DNA of 64,000 bases, from assembly GCA_947652115.1 (NCBI GenBank), contig OX393570.1, positions 3,350,817 to 3,414,816 on the forward strand, given 5' to 3'. The DNA is from Blastomussa wellsi (taxonomy: Eukaryota > Cnidaria > Anthozoa > Scleractinia > Plerogyridae). Below, piece after piece: positions 1 to 9,724 of this stretch (positions are counted from its first letter, which is position 1; each line of letters opens with the position of its first letter). The notes below the pieces were generated by a model. The model made no database searches. It saw nothing but the letters and a program-made list of their open reading frames with translations, and was not told where the DNA came from. The position numbers were made by a program, and so were the translations under genes.

Positions 1-350
1 CTATCCTGCGATTACATTTGTCACCCCACTGTTCTGTTTCTGCTAAATAATGTATATTTAAGGTTAAATTTAAGCTTCATGACTTTATCCCACGTCGTTT
101 TATGAGGAACCGATTTAACCATCATGTTTTAAATCATGAATTCAAAAAATATAGGAAACAAAAGGTCGTGACTATAAGTGACTTGATTAACCTTCAAGAG
201 CCAAAGAAAGGCGGAAACTTGTAGAAATTATTAACTTTTTTCTAGTTACCAGCCTAAGAGTACGACAGCCAAACCCAACAGGGAAAAACGGTTCTTATCT
301 TGCAAAAAGAACTGTCGACATACGTACATAGTATTATTGCTCTGTTGTTC

Positions 351-617
351 TAGTGGCTCCGTATCTTTCGGGACGGCTTACAAAGCATAAAGTTGCGCGT
401 CTTTAAGTAAAGGTTTATTCAATACTACTCTTAGAATGGAAAGATATAAGTTGTTCAATTCATGTAACTAATTATTCGTGTAACTAATTCTACTGGGTCC
501 GTTTCGTTTAGGACGGCTTACGAAGCATCAAATGGCACGTCCTAAGTGAAGTTTTAGTCAATACCGCTGACATAGTTGAAAGGTCAATTTAAAAGTTCTT
601 TAATTCATGTACCTAAC
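351..617. repeat. Tandem imperfect duplication in the 3' flank of gene A
   Basis: Two copies of a unit of about 140-145 bp lie side by side. Shared landmarks are ggacggctta at 371 and 511, and aattcatgta at 457 and 602. The second copy ends at the stop codon of gene A (613-615). The copies differ at many positions, so the duplication is old. Confidence 0.7.
414..419 (-). promoter_or_regulatory. Candidate poly(A) signal of gene A (AATAAA)
   Basis: Plus-strand tttatt reads AATAAA on the minus strand, about 195 nt past the stop of gene A. It lies inside the first unit of the duplicated 3' flank. The hexamer alone is weak evidence; its position is appropriate. Confidence 0.45.
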
Positions 618-3600
618 TCTGTTGGCAACTCTGCTCCCTTGTACTTTTGCTGCTGTCTTTAACTTTATCTCTATCTCTATCTCGGATGCTGTCCCTGTCT
701 CTGTCCCGGGTGCTGCCCCTTTCTCTGTATCGGTCTCCATAGCGTTGGCTTCCTGGATCTCTATCAGACGAGATCCTTCCACTCTTCCTATCTTCGTCAC
801 CGTAGGTTGGCGTGCTACTACGTTGCTGAAAGTGGGCGGCATAGTCAGGCTCGGACTCCGTAGCGGCCTTGGTAGAAGCCTCCACTGTCTCCCCGATGTG
901 GTCTTTGGGTTCGCTTGGCCTGCTTCGTCCGCCATGTGAGATCTCCTTGCTGAGGAGTTCTCCAAACTGAGAGTGGTCTTTGTCGGTTGACCTGGAGACG
1001 TCGCCATTGAGACTGCTTTCACTTGTTGAACGATACAGTCCGCCAGGCCTGTTCATCAATCCCTCTTGGTAAGACAGCATCAAACTGTGCTGGCGCTGCT
1101 TTCGGCGCTTATCTACATCTAAGATCAGAGTAGTCGACGCCTGGTCGCTGGGAACCGACATTGCCAACTGTTCTCGGAGCTGTTGAACTTGCTTTTCATA
1201 CTTCTTGACGAGATCGTCTTTGTCCTTAATCTTGTTCTTCAGAATATCTTGCTCGGCCTCCAGCTCAGCGGTTTTGATCTTGTTAAAGTTCATTTCTTCA
1301 ACAAGCTTGTTATCCAGCTTGGCATTGTCCTCTTTTAAGTGTTTGTTGTCTTCCTGTAGGATGCCATTTTGGTTCTGAGTGTCCCTGAGATTAGATTTGG
1401 CCGCATCCAGTTCCTCCTTCAGACTTTCCTGCTTCTTTTCTACATCCAACTTCTCTTGTTGCAGTTTTTCAATTCTGTCGTCTTTTTCCTGGGCCTCTTT
1501 TCTGAATGTTTCGCTCTGGTCTCCGACAAATCTCGTAATCTGTACAGCAAGCTGCTTCGAGTCATCATCAAATCGTTTTTTGTACTCGTCCAGTTGTTTC
1601 TTCAACTCGGCTTTGTCTTTCTTGGCTTGTTCTAAATTGTTTTGCAGCGTGTTGTTTCTGTCGTCCAATGTTTTGATCTGAAGGATCAAGCCATCTTTGT
1701 CTTTCCCAGAATCGCTTCCGCCATCGTTTCGTTCTAGCATATCTTGCAGTTCTTGATTCTCTTTCTCGAGTTCATTGATCTTGTTACTATCCATTTTGGC
1801 ATCGTGTTCAAACTGAGATAACTTGGTATGGAGAAAGTTGTTCTCGTCCTTCAGGTTATTGATTTTCTCATGCAAGTCATCATTCTCATCTCTCAGTGAT
1901 GACAGTTCGTATCCACCCTTCTGAATGTCACGCTCAAGCTGTGCTACTTTTTCACCAAGTTCTCTTATCTTCTTCTCTTTTTCGTTGTGAAGATCTCGTG
2001 AAGGCCGTCTAGCTACGGGTGCATTTCCGGTTCTCTTAAGTTCTCGTTCCAAATCAGCTTTTTCCTTCGCCAGTTTTTGTACTTGTGTCTCGAAATCCTT
2101 TATATCATCACGCAAGTCATTCAGCTCTACCTGAAGGTTGTCCTTTGCATCCAGCAAGTCTCGATTCTCTGTTCGTTGATCGTCATTGTTTTGATTTGCC
2201 AGGTCCAGCTCGTGGCGCAGATTTTCAACTTCAGCGTCCAGCTTCTTGATGTCCGCTTCGTCTTCTTTGCGTCGTCGTCTGGCCTCGGTCAGCTCTTCCT
2301 GAAGTCGGTTGTTTCTGTCCCGCTTGTCATCAAGCTCGTCCTGCAGCATTTTAACTTGATCTTCGGCCGCTTCTAACTCAATTTGCAGTTTGTCCTTGTC
2401 CCGTTTGATGCCATCCACATCGTCATCAAATAACATGGGTGGAGCGCTCTCGACCGTAGCTACTGCTTGCACCTGGATTATGTCATCGTTCTGTCTGTTA
2501 AGACTATCCTTCAGATCTGCATTCTCGCTCTGCGTATGTATCAGGTCATTTCGCATTTTCTCATTGTCATCCTTTGCCAGCTTGTGTCCAATTTCCAATT
2601 CATGCATTTTGATTTCTAACTGCTGCAGATCAAGCCTCAGTTCTTTGTTCTCCATCAGCAATTTTCGATTTTCACCTCTGACATCGTTCAACTCATCGCG
2701 GAGTTCTTGAATGTCTTTTTCCAGCTCTTCCTTGTCTTCTTTTAACGCGTTTATCTGGTAGGTGAGCTCGCTATTTTCTTTAATGACCTTGTTGTATGAT
2801 CCTTGTTGGTCCCAGGTTCCTTTCTTCAGTTGACGTATCTCATCTTTCAATTTATCGTTCATGTTGTTCACTTCAGCGACCATTTTTTCTTGTTGAGCTT
2901 CTTTTGTCTTAAGAATGTCAAAATCGTGCTCCAAAGTCCACAGTTTGCTTCTCAGCTTCTGAGCATCCTTCACGGCATCTGCCTTTTCATCCAGAGCTCT
3001 TTGAAGTGCTTCTGAGTCTCCTCTGATGTCGATGTTAACCGAGTCCAGTGGCCCAGAGTCGGTGAAATCCTGATTTTCAAGTTCGTCCTCCAACTCGGCA
3101 ATTCTTTTATCACGTTCAGCGAGATCGTCCTTCAAATCTCCGATTTCTTGTTCTTGGCTGGCGTTCGTCTTCTCGAGCTTTTTGATGAGTCCTTTGGCTC
3201 TCTGTAGCTCTTGTTCCAATGGCGAGAAATTATTTTTACGCCACTCCAGCATCTTGTCTTTGTCTTCCTTGTGCCTGTCTCTTGATGTTTGGAGTTTGTT
3301 TTTCAGCTCAGCTTCATTGTTCCCTAGCCGATGCAGCTCGTCTTCTAACATATCCTTTTCTCTCTTTTTCTCGTTGAGTTCGGCTTCTAATCTTGCCATT
3401 TTGGTACGGTAAGCAGCTGCATCACTCTTTGCCCTTTCCTTCTCGCGCAGTGCATCCTGGCAACTGGCCTCTAATTCTTGAAACTTCTTTCTACTGACAA
3501 CATCTTGATTTTGTTTGGGAATTTCCACTGTGTTCATCTGGTTTTGTAGGGCCTGCAATTTGTTCTTTAGAAGAGAAAGTTCATTTTCTGCTTTGTTCTT

Positions 3601-6600
3601 CTCGTATTTCAATTTCTCAAGTTCGACTTTCAGGTCGGAATTCTTCTTTTCCAAGCTGGCGTAGTCTTTCTTCAGTTTCTCTCTTTCCTCCTCGAGTTTG
3701 GCAAGTTTCTCTTCCAAGCGTTTAATTTCGCTGTCTTTTGACACCAACTGACGTCGTAGTTCTTCTCCATCCCTTTGAGCCTTCTGGTAATTTTTCTTCG
3801 ATTCTTTAAGAGTGGCTTGTAATTTGATAACTTCATCTTTTAGACGGTCTCGCTCTTCACGTAGTGTATCTGACGGACCAGACACTTGTGAAATCTTGAC
3901 ATCTTTCTCTCGGAGCTCGAGTTCTAGCCTCATCTTCTCATTACTAACATCCTGGTATTTTGCTCGGTACTCTGCTAGCTTGTTCCGCAGATCCTCTAGG
4001 TATGCATCACTAGATCCTGATTTTGGGACAATCGCAGTACTCTTGGCTGACAATTCTTTCCTCAGTTGCTCAATAATCGCCTGCAGTTCAGCAATTCTTC
4101 CTTGAAGGATCTTCTTTTCGTCGTTAGCAGCCTTTAAGCCAACGTTTGCGTCCTTTAGTTGACCACGGAGGGCGTCGATTTCCCTTCTTGCTGCCTTAAG
4201 CTTGTCCCTGGCGTCATCTACTTCACGCTGTGCTTCGTCTAGTGCTCGATCTCTCATTTCGATCTCTACCTCAAGCCCATCGGCTTTCATTTTGTACTCT
4301 TCTCGCTCAAGTTCTGTGTCATTTAACTTGCCTTCCATGTCTTCCAGAGCTCCCTGTAGTTTGCCAAGGTTGCCTTCAGTGACACGAAGATCCTTCTGGA
4401 GCTTTGCGTTCTCTCGGTCCTTCATGTCAACATCTTCTCTCAACTCCTCAATGACTTGCTTCAAGCGATCAGAGTCTTTACCACCGCTCTCTAAGATAGC
4501 GTAGAGCTCGTTAATTTTGCGTTGTTTTTCGATAACATCGTCATTCTTGTCAAGTAGATCCTTTTGAGCAGCATCTAGTTGTTGCTGCAATGCTCTGAGT
4601 TTGGCAAATCCAGCGGCTTGTTGTGCTTCAGCAGTGCTCAGCTTTGTCTGTGCATCTTGTAAGTCGTCTTTCAAGAGATCGATTTCACGCTCCGCTGATT
4701 GGTATTTATCATTCACAAGATTTAGTTCGTCTAGAGCTTCTGGAAACTTCTTTTCAAGCTCCTTTAGTCGATTTTCGTTATCTTTAAGATTTAATTCAAG
4801 GCGGTCGTTTTTGCCCTCTGAGTCCCCAAGCTTGTTCTTGTAGTCATTTAGTTGTTCTCGCAAAACGTCATATTCCATTTCTCCTCGTTTTAACTTCTCT
4901 TGGAGATCTTCATTTTCCTCTTCAAGGGCCCTTAAAGCATCTGGATCTGAACCGAAGTCAAATCCTGGAGCGGCTGCATATGTCGTTTCAACATTAGCGA
5001 CTTGCATCGGTGCAATGTTAATGACATCCTGCTTCTCTGCCAGTTTAACTTGGAGATCTGCAACCTCGTCTTCAAGCCTGTTTTTGGTGTCCTTTAAATT
5101 ATCTATATCCTTTTCATCTTGCTCGAGTTCCATGTTTAATTCGCCGATTTTGTCTTCCAGATCCTCGATCTTTTTACGATTAGTTTCGATTTGGTTCTTC
5201 AGCTGCCTTATCTCAGATTCGAGATCGTCGTTTTCTCTTTCTAACTCTTTTCTTTTCGCCATGGACTCGGCCAATTGATTCTCAAGATCTTCTATTTTCG
5301 ACATAGCCATTCTGTAGTCTTCCAAAGCACGATCTCTCTCTCCTTGCATGCGAGTAAGGTTTTTCTTCAGGTCGGCCAGAGTTGTTCGTCGAAGCTCGTT
5401 TAGTTCCTTTTGTGCCTTTGCCTTATCCTCTCTTAAAGCGTCGCATGTTTGTTGGCTTGATTTCAAACTGGATTCCAAGAATTCGACCCTTTGCTCCAGA
5501 TCGTTCCTTTTTCCTTGTAATCTCCCGACTACTGCATTGTGATCTTCCTTTTCTTTATCGTGAACATCTAATGCCAATCGAAGATGTACATGGTCCTCGT
5601 CAATGGCGAGCAGCTTGTCGTGTGTGTCCTCGAGACGGCGGTGGGCTTGGTCTAACTGACTTTGTAGGGATGAAATTTCATTCGCGTCCGCCACGGCCTT
5701 GGCTTCCAAAACCGTCAGCTGTGTTCGGGCTTCCATCAGCTCTTTTTTGGCATCTTCTTTTTCACGAATACTTCTTTCCAACAATTTTTTGGCTTCATCT
5801 TGCTTTCTCTGTAGCCCACTGACGTTGTGCTGAGCCTCGATCAATTTATCCTGAAAAATTTTAGCGTCAGCTTCTGCTCTAGGAATACGGTCTTCCAGAA
5901 GTTTCAGTTGTTCCCTTAACTGATCCTCACGGCCTTCGCTCTTCTTCAGCAGTGTCTCCAAGTCGTGAACTCTTTCATCAGGTGAACTGCGGATCCTTTC
6001 TTCTCTGAAGCTTAGCGGTGGTGCTGACTGAACGACAGACACGTTTGCCACAGCTGATTGCATACTATTGCCCATTTCCTGAAGCTGAATTTGGAGCTCC
6101 TTTACGCGATTTCGGTTGATTTCGTTTGCACTCTTATTGGCCTCTAGATCTTTCCTTAAGGAAGTGACTGTCTCCTCCAAAGTGCTGATTTTTCGTTTTG
6201 CTGCGTTGAGCTGCGAATCCTTGTCTTTCACATCTGTTTCTAACCGACTTATAATGCGATCTTTCTCTTTAAGCTTGTTACGACATTGTTCAAGCTCCGG
6301 CTTGATTTTCCTTAGTTTGCTCTCCAAATCGTCGACCTGACTTTGCAAATCATTTCTTTGCTTGGTCAGAGCCTTGTTGTTTGCCTCCGAAACGTTTAAC
6401 TTGTAAGACAACGCGTCCACGTCTTGTTGAAGCAACTCTTTTGCATCAATTTCTTCTCGTATGTCTTTTTGCAGGTCTTCGATCTTGCGTTTCTGCACTT
6501 TGTTACGGGAATCCAATTCTTTGTTTTCTGTTTCCAGCGTTTCATTTTTTGCCAATGCTGCTCTCAATTGTGGTCTTAAATCTTCTAATTCTTCTTCAAG

Positions 6601-9147
6601 TTCCTTGCATTTTTGGGTCAATGAATCCACTGTAGCTTCGTGCTTCTTGACTGCCTTTCCAAGTGTGGTGTTGACTTTGACCTGTTCCGAGAAATCTAGA
6701 CTTTTGTTGTTGTAACTTTCTTTGCTCCGGGTGAGTTTCGAGTTAGAATCATCGAGATAGTCCTTTAGCTTGTCGCGTTCAAGAGTAAGAGTCTCCACCT
6801 TTTTGCTAAGCTTTTCGACTTGCGGGGACAAGTCATCCAATTTGTCACGCAGCTCAGTGTTGGTATCCATCAGTTCATCTTCCTCTTTCTCCAAGGCGTT
6901 TATTTTATTCTTCATATCAATTACCTTTCTCTCCCAATCTTTATTTTCGGCTTTGGTCATGTTCAGTTCCCTCTGCAATGAAGCAATCTTGTCTTCGTTA
7001 TCTTTGATGTCGCTTTGGAGGTGTTCTTCAACTTTTACCAACCTGTTGTTTTCATTTTCAAGCTCGTATATTCTTTGACGGAGAAGCGTTAGGTCACTTT
7101 CAAAGTCAGGTGGCTGGCTATACGAAACCGTCACTTCTGTTGGTTTGAAGAATTCTTCATTTCCTGCTCGTTTGGGTTCCATATGTTGAAACTTTTCAAG
7201 AACACCAGCAAGTTCAACCTCCGCGTTGTCTCTTTCTTTTACTGCCTTTTCTAACTGCGCTTCAAGCTTTCTGATATCATTTTCTTTGTTGTCGGTTTTC
7301 TTTTTCAAATGCTTTATTTCGTCATCTTTGTATTCGCTTTCGGCCCTGGCACTCGCAAGGTCTGTCTTGCTCGTATCGTACCACGAGTTAAGGTCGGCCA
7401 ATCTTTTGTTTAACTCGTCAATCTTGTTGTTCTTCTGCGCCAACTCATTCTTGTACTGCTCCGCTTCCTCCCGAGTTTGAGTAAGCTTCTTCCTCATATT
7501 GTCGGCGACCTTACGGTCTTTGCTACTTTTGTCAGACCAGTCTTGGACTTGATTTTCAAACACCGTCTTGTCCTTGTTAATAGCGTCCAAATCATCTTCC
7601 AATCGCAACAACTTCTGTCGGAGATCAGAGTTCTCCTTTTGTAGATAGGTCTTTTCTTCCTCGGATTCTCTTAACTTGCTCTCCAGCTCAGCAATTTTTA
7701 TGGAAACTTGGTCGAGATCTCGTTGAGCGGACTCCTTCTCATTTTCACTGACTTTGTAATCGCTGTCAAGATCGCCGTACTTCCTCTGGTATTCTAAAGT
7801 GTCCTCGTGCAGCTTTTCCATTTCCTTATTCAACTGCCCTAGCTTCATTTCAAGTTTGGCAATGGTGTCTTCTCGATCGTCGATGTCTCGTTCCAGCAGC
7901 TCAATCTTCGCCCTCAGGTCTTCTATGGTTCTGTCTTTCTTAGCCATTTCCTTTTTGTCATGCTCGATTGTCCTCTCCGCCTTGGCTAGCTTGCTTTTCA
8001 GATCATTATAATCGTTCTTGAGCCGCCCATAGTTCCCCTTTTCATTTTCCAGTTGAACAGCAATCTTGTTCTTTTCCTTGTTCTCGTCTTCATACTTGTT
8101 CTCCCACTTGTTGATCTCCTTAGAGGCCACATCGAGTTTCCCCTTCAAATCGTAGTTCTCTCCTTCAATTCGTTTAACTTTTTCTGTTAGATCTTCCAGT
8201 TTCTTCTTCAGCATGTCGATCTCTTCTTTTTCAAACGAGAAACTGAGTGGAGGAGCACTTTGTAATTCAGGAGCACTTTCCGCAACAGTGATGTTGTAAC
8301 TCTTCATCTCGGGTTCAGCCAGCCGTCTATTTAGCTCGTTTTCCAGGTCCCTTATCGTGACTTGCAATTTCATATTTTCCTCTTCCACTCGACTGTTTTT
8401 GTCTCGAAGTGATCTTTCTACGTCCTGCAAATGAGATACACTCTCTTCGGCCTTGTCCCTAGCTTCCTCGGCCTCTCTGATCTCTCGTTCGGCTCGGGCT
8501 AGCTTCTCCATGAGGTCGTTCCTTTCCTGACGCAGTTTGTCAATTGTCCGCTCATCTTCATCGCGCTGGTCTTCAGCCTGGTCAAGTTCGATGGAAAGTT
8601 GGCTACTTTTCTTCTGAACCACCTCCAGGTTAGCCTCAGTCTTGTTGAGTTTCTGTTTAAGCTCCGGGATTGTCTTGTTCTGAAGATCGTTGATGACAAT
8701 TTCCAACTTCTCGAGCTGCTTGGTTTTGGTAAGAAGCTCCTCCTTGCGCGAGTCTGCTTTCTTCTGACTCTCTACTACAGCCTTCTGCAAGTCGCCAATC
8801 TTGCCGCTCTTTTCGCGAAGTTCTTTCCGCAGCTTCTCAATTTCAGTGTTAAGGTCTTCTTTTTGCCGTGTCAGGCTCTCTTTTTCCCGACTGAACTTCT
8901 CATTTGAAAGTTCCATATGCCTCTTGACCTTTGCATTCTCTTTTTGGCACTCTTGGTACTTGTCTTCGATAGAATCGTGTGAAGTCTTCAGTTCTTTGTA
9001 TTCGTCTGTCAATCTTTCGTATTTCTCTACCCATTCACGATTAATCTCCTCAATCATCGCGATACCTGTTTGCTCATCTTTAATGACCGTTGTGGTTCGC
9101 GAGTCTGAAGGCAAGGCCCTGCCGCCACTTCGACTCCGAGACGACAT
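613..9147 (-). CDS. Gene A: giant coiled-coil rod protein, single coding exon (about 2,844 aa)
   Basis: Family not recognised. Residues 1 to about 35 form a Ser/Arg-rich head. From about residue 35 to 2,640 the protein is almost pure charged heptad coiled coil (K/E/D/R/L/N/Q). The last 200 residues are a disordered Ser/Arg/Asp-rich tail with RDRDRD runs. The rod is interrupted by short Pro-containing segments at about residues 297 (SAPPLSF), 677 (SQPPDF), 1041 (SAPPLSF), 1392 (AAPGFDF) and 2234 (SAPPMLF). I chose the ATG at 9147, which has a purine at -3. The frame stays open upstream to a TGA about 80 nt away, and a GTG at 9177 begins the open stretch, so an upstream exon is possible. The stop is TAG at 615-613. 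There is no motor, kinase, membrane or signal segment, so a structural filament or scaffold role is inferred. It resembles genes B and C in design but has no intron at the corresponding head/rod point. Confidence 0.88.
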   Translation of the reverse strand: MSSRSRSGGRALPSDSRTTTVIKDEQTGIAMIEEINREWVEKYERLTDEYKELKTSHDSIEDKYQECQKENAKVKRHMELSNEKFSREKESLTRQKEDLNTEIEKLRKELREKSGKIGDLQKAVVESQKKADSRKEELLTKTKQLEKLEIVINDLQNKTIPELKQKLNKTEANLEVVQKKSSQLSIELDQAEDQRDEDERTIDKLRQERNDLMEKLARAEREIREAEEARDKAEESVSHLQDVERSLRDKNSRVEEENMKLQVTIRDLENELNRRLAEPEMKSYNITVAESAPELQSAPPLSFSFEKEEIDMLKKKLEDLTEKVKRIEGENYDLKGKLDVASKEINKWENKYEDENKEKNKIAVQLENEKGNYGRLKNDYNDLKSKLAKAERTIEHDKKEMAKKDRTIEDLRAKIELLERDIDDREDTIAKLEMKLGQLNKEMEKLHEDTLEYQRKYGDLDSDYKVSENEKESAQRDLDQVSIKIAELESKLRESEEEKTYLQKENSDLRQKLLRLEDDLDAINKDKTVFENQVQDWSDKSSKDRKVADNMRKKLTQTREEAEQYKNELAQKNNKIDELNKRLADLNSWYDTSKTDLASARAESEYKDDEIKHLKKKTDNKENDIRKLEAQLEKAVKERDNAEVELAGVLEKFQHMEPKRAGNEEFFKPTEVTVSYSQPPDFESDLTLLRQRIYELENENNRLVKVEEHLQSDIKDNEDKIASLQRELNMTKAENKDWERKVIDMKNKINALEKEEDELMDTNTELRDKLDDLSPQVEKLSKKVETLTLERDKLKDYLDDSNSKLTRSKESYNNKSLDFSEQVKVNTTLGKAVKKHEATVDSLTQKCKELEEELEDLRPQLRAALAKNETLETENKELDSRNKVQKRKIEDLQKDIREEIDAKELLQQDVDALSYKLNVSEANNKALTKQRNDLQSQVDDLESKLRKIKPELEQCRNKLKEKDRIISRLETDVKDKDSQLNAAKRKISTLEETVTSLRKDLEANKSANEINRNRVKELQIQLQEMGNSMQSAVANVSVVQSAPPLSFREERIRSSPDERVHDLETLLKKSEGREDQLREQLKLLEDRIPRAEADAKIFQDKLIEAQHNVSGLQRKQDEAKKLLERSIREKEDAKKELMEARTQLTVLEAKAVADANEISSLQSQLDQAHRRLEDTHDKLLAIDEDHVHLRLALDVHDKEKEDHNAVVGRLQGKRNDLEQRVEFLESSLKSSQQTCDALREDKAKAQKELNELRRTTLADLKKNLTRMQGERDRALEDYRMAMSKIEDLENQLAESMAKRKELERENDDLESEIRQLKNQIETNRKKIEDLEDKIGELNMELEQDEKDIDNLKDTKNRLEDEVADLQVKLAEKQDVINIAPMQVANVETTYAAAPGFDFGSDPDALRALEEENEDLQEKLKRGEMEYDVLREQLNDYKNKLGDSEGKNDRLELNLKDNENRLKELEKKFPEALDELNLVNDKYQSAEREIDLLKDDLQDAQTKLSTAEAQQAAGFAKLRALQQQLDAAQKDLLDKNDDVIEKQRKINELYAILESGGKDSDRLKQVIEELREDVDMKDRENAKLQKDLRVTEGNLGKLQGALEDMEGKLNDTELEREEYKMKADGLEVEIEMRDRALDEAQREVDDARDKLKAARREIDALRGQLKDANVGLKAANDEKKILQGRIAELQAIIEQLRKELSAKSTAIVPKSGSSDAYLEDLRNKLAEYRAKYQDVSNEKMRLELELREKDVKISQVSGPSDTLREERDRLKDEVIKLQATLKESKKNYQKAQRDGEELRRQLVSKDSEIKRLEEKLAKLEEEREKLKKDYASLEKKNSDLKVELEKLKYEKNKAENELSLLKNKLQALQNQMNTVEIPKQNQDVVSRKKFQELEASCQDALREKERAKSDAAAYRTKMARLEAELNEKKREKDMLEDELHRLGNNEAELKNKLQTSRDRHKEDKDKMLEWRKNNFSPLEQELQRAKGLIKKLEKTNASQEQEIGDLKDDLAERDKRIAELEDELENQDFTDSGPLDSVNIDIRGDSEALQRALDEKADAVKDAQKLRSKLWTLEHDFDILKTKEAQQEKMVAEVNNMNDKLKDEIRQLKKGTWDQQGSYNKVIKENSELTYQINALKEDKEELEKDIQELRDELNDVRGENRKLLMENKELRLDLQQLEIKMHELEIGHKLAKDDNEKMRNDLIHTQSENADLKDSLNRQNDDIIQVQAVATVESAPPMLFDDDVDGIKRDKDKLQIELEAAEDQVKMLQDELDDKRDRNNRLQEELTEARRRRKEDEADIKKLDAEVENLRHELDLANQNNDDQRTENRDLLDAKDNLQVELNDLRDDIKDFETQVQKLAKEKADLERELKRTGNAPVARRPSRDLHNEKEKKIRELGEKVAQLERDIQKGGYELSSLRDENDDLHEKINNLKDENNFLHTKLSQFEHDAKMDSNKINELEKENQELQDMLERNDGGSDSGKDKDGLILQIKTLDDRNNTLQNNLEQAKKDKAELKKQLDEYKKRFDDDSKQLAVQITRFVGDQSETFRKEAQEKDDRIEKLQQEKLDVEKKQESLKEELDAAKSNLRDTQNQNGILQEDNKHLKEDNAKLDNKLVEEMNFNKIKTAELEAEQDILKNKIKDKDDLVKKYEKQVQQLREQLAMSVPSDQASTTLILDVDKRRKQRQHSLMLSYQEGLMNRPGGLYRSTSESSLNGDVSRSTDKDHSQFGELLSKEISHGGRSRPSEPKDHIGETVEASTKAATESEPDYAAHFQQRSSTPTYGDEDRKSGRISSDRDPGSQRYGDRYRERGSTRDRDRDSIRDRDRDKVKDSSKSTREQSCQQS

Positions 9148-9507
9148 GACGTAAGGCTCACTTTCTCCGTCTGTCACTGATGAGTTGATATAACTTTCCT
9201 TAATCGAAATTCTAACAATCTTTGATCACATAAGCTGCAACGCAAAACAATGGACAAATGGTCAATTGAGTTATATTTCACTGGATGCTACGAATGTTGT
9301 TGAAAGTTGCCGAAGACTGCCGAGGGAGATCCGAAACTACGATGATCAGATTGAAACTTTTCGCAGAAAAATTCTTTTTACAGGGTTAAAGGATTATTAA
9401 AAAGCATTAGAACAGGTTTTTGTATTTCACTGTAGTATTCAACAGTTAAACATTCCCTTTTTCTCTAGAGTTGTTGTAGCTACGGTAACACGATGTTAAT
9501 AGATAGA
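9148..9507. other. Upstream region of gene A; no feature recognised
   Basis: This stretch should hold the 5' UTR and promoter of gene A. I see no convincing TATA box or initiator. On the minus strand a possible splice acceptor (cag at 9178-9176) lies just before the GTG at 9177, so the 5' UTR may continue in an upstream exon that I cannot place. Confidence 0.35.
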
Positions 9508-9724
9508 CACTTAACTCCAAAACGAATTGGCCATTTCCGAGGTCCATTTTTCCTGTTTGAAACGAGTCTCAGTGCGAAACTATTCACATGGAAATAAGCT
9601 TGTTTGTCTGAGAATGAAGTTACAGATAAAACACATTTTCATATGAATGGTTTCGCACTTGGATTCGTTGTGACACTGAGGAAAAAGAGAACTCGGAAAT
9701 GGTCAATTCTTTTACCGTTAAGGT
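9508..9724. repeat. Foldback (MITE-like) element
   Basis: Two arms of about 65-85 bp form an imperfect inverted repeat. Left-arm landmarks are cttaactcc, gaattggccatttccgag and gtgcgaaactattcacatg. The right arm reads the reverse complement with substitutions, ending caattc...gttaagg near 9722. No coding capacity. A non-autonomous DNA transposon is the likely origin; the family is not identified. Confidence 0.6.

Noticed and set aside
600..9154. Many open frames of 60-150 codons opposite the gene A exon, and similarly opposite B and C
   Set aside because: They are shadows. The complement of Glu/Lys/Leu-rich coiled-coil codons gives Ser/Phe/Leu-rich frames with few stops, and they show no independent protein signal.
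9147..9177. Upstream start of gene A at GTG 9177
   Set aside because: GTG is not a normal start in animal nuclear genes. The first ATG, at 9147, is in a suitable context.
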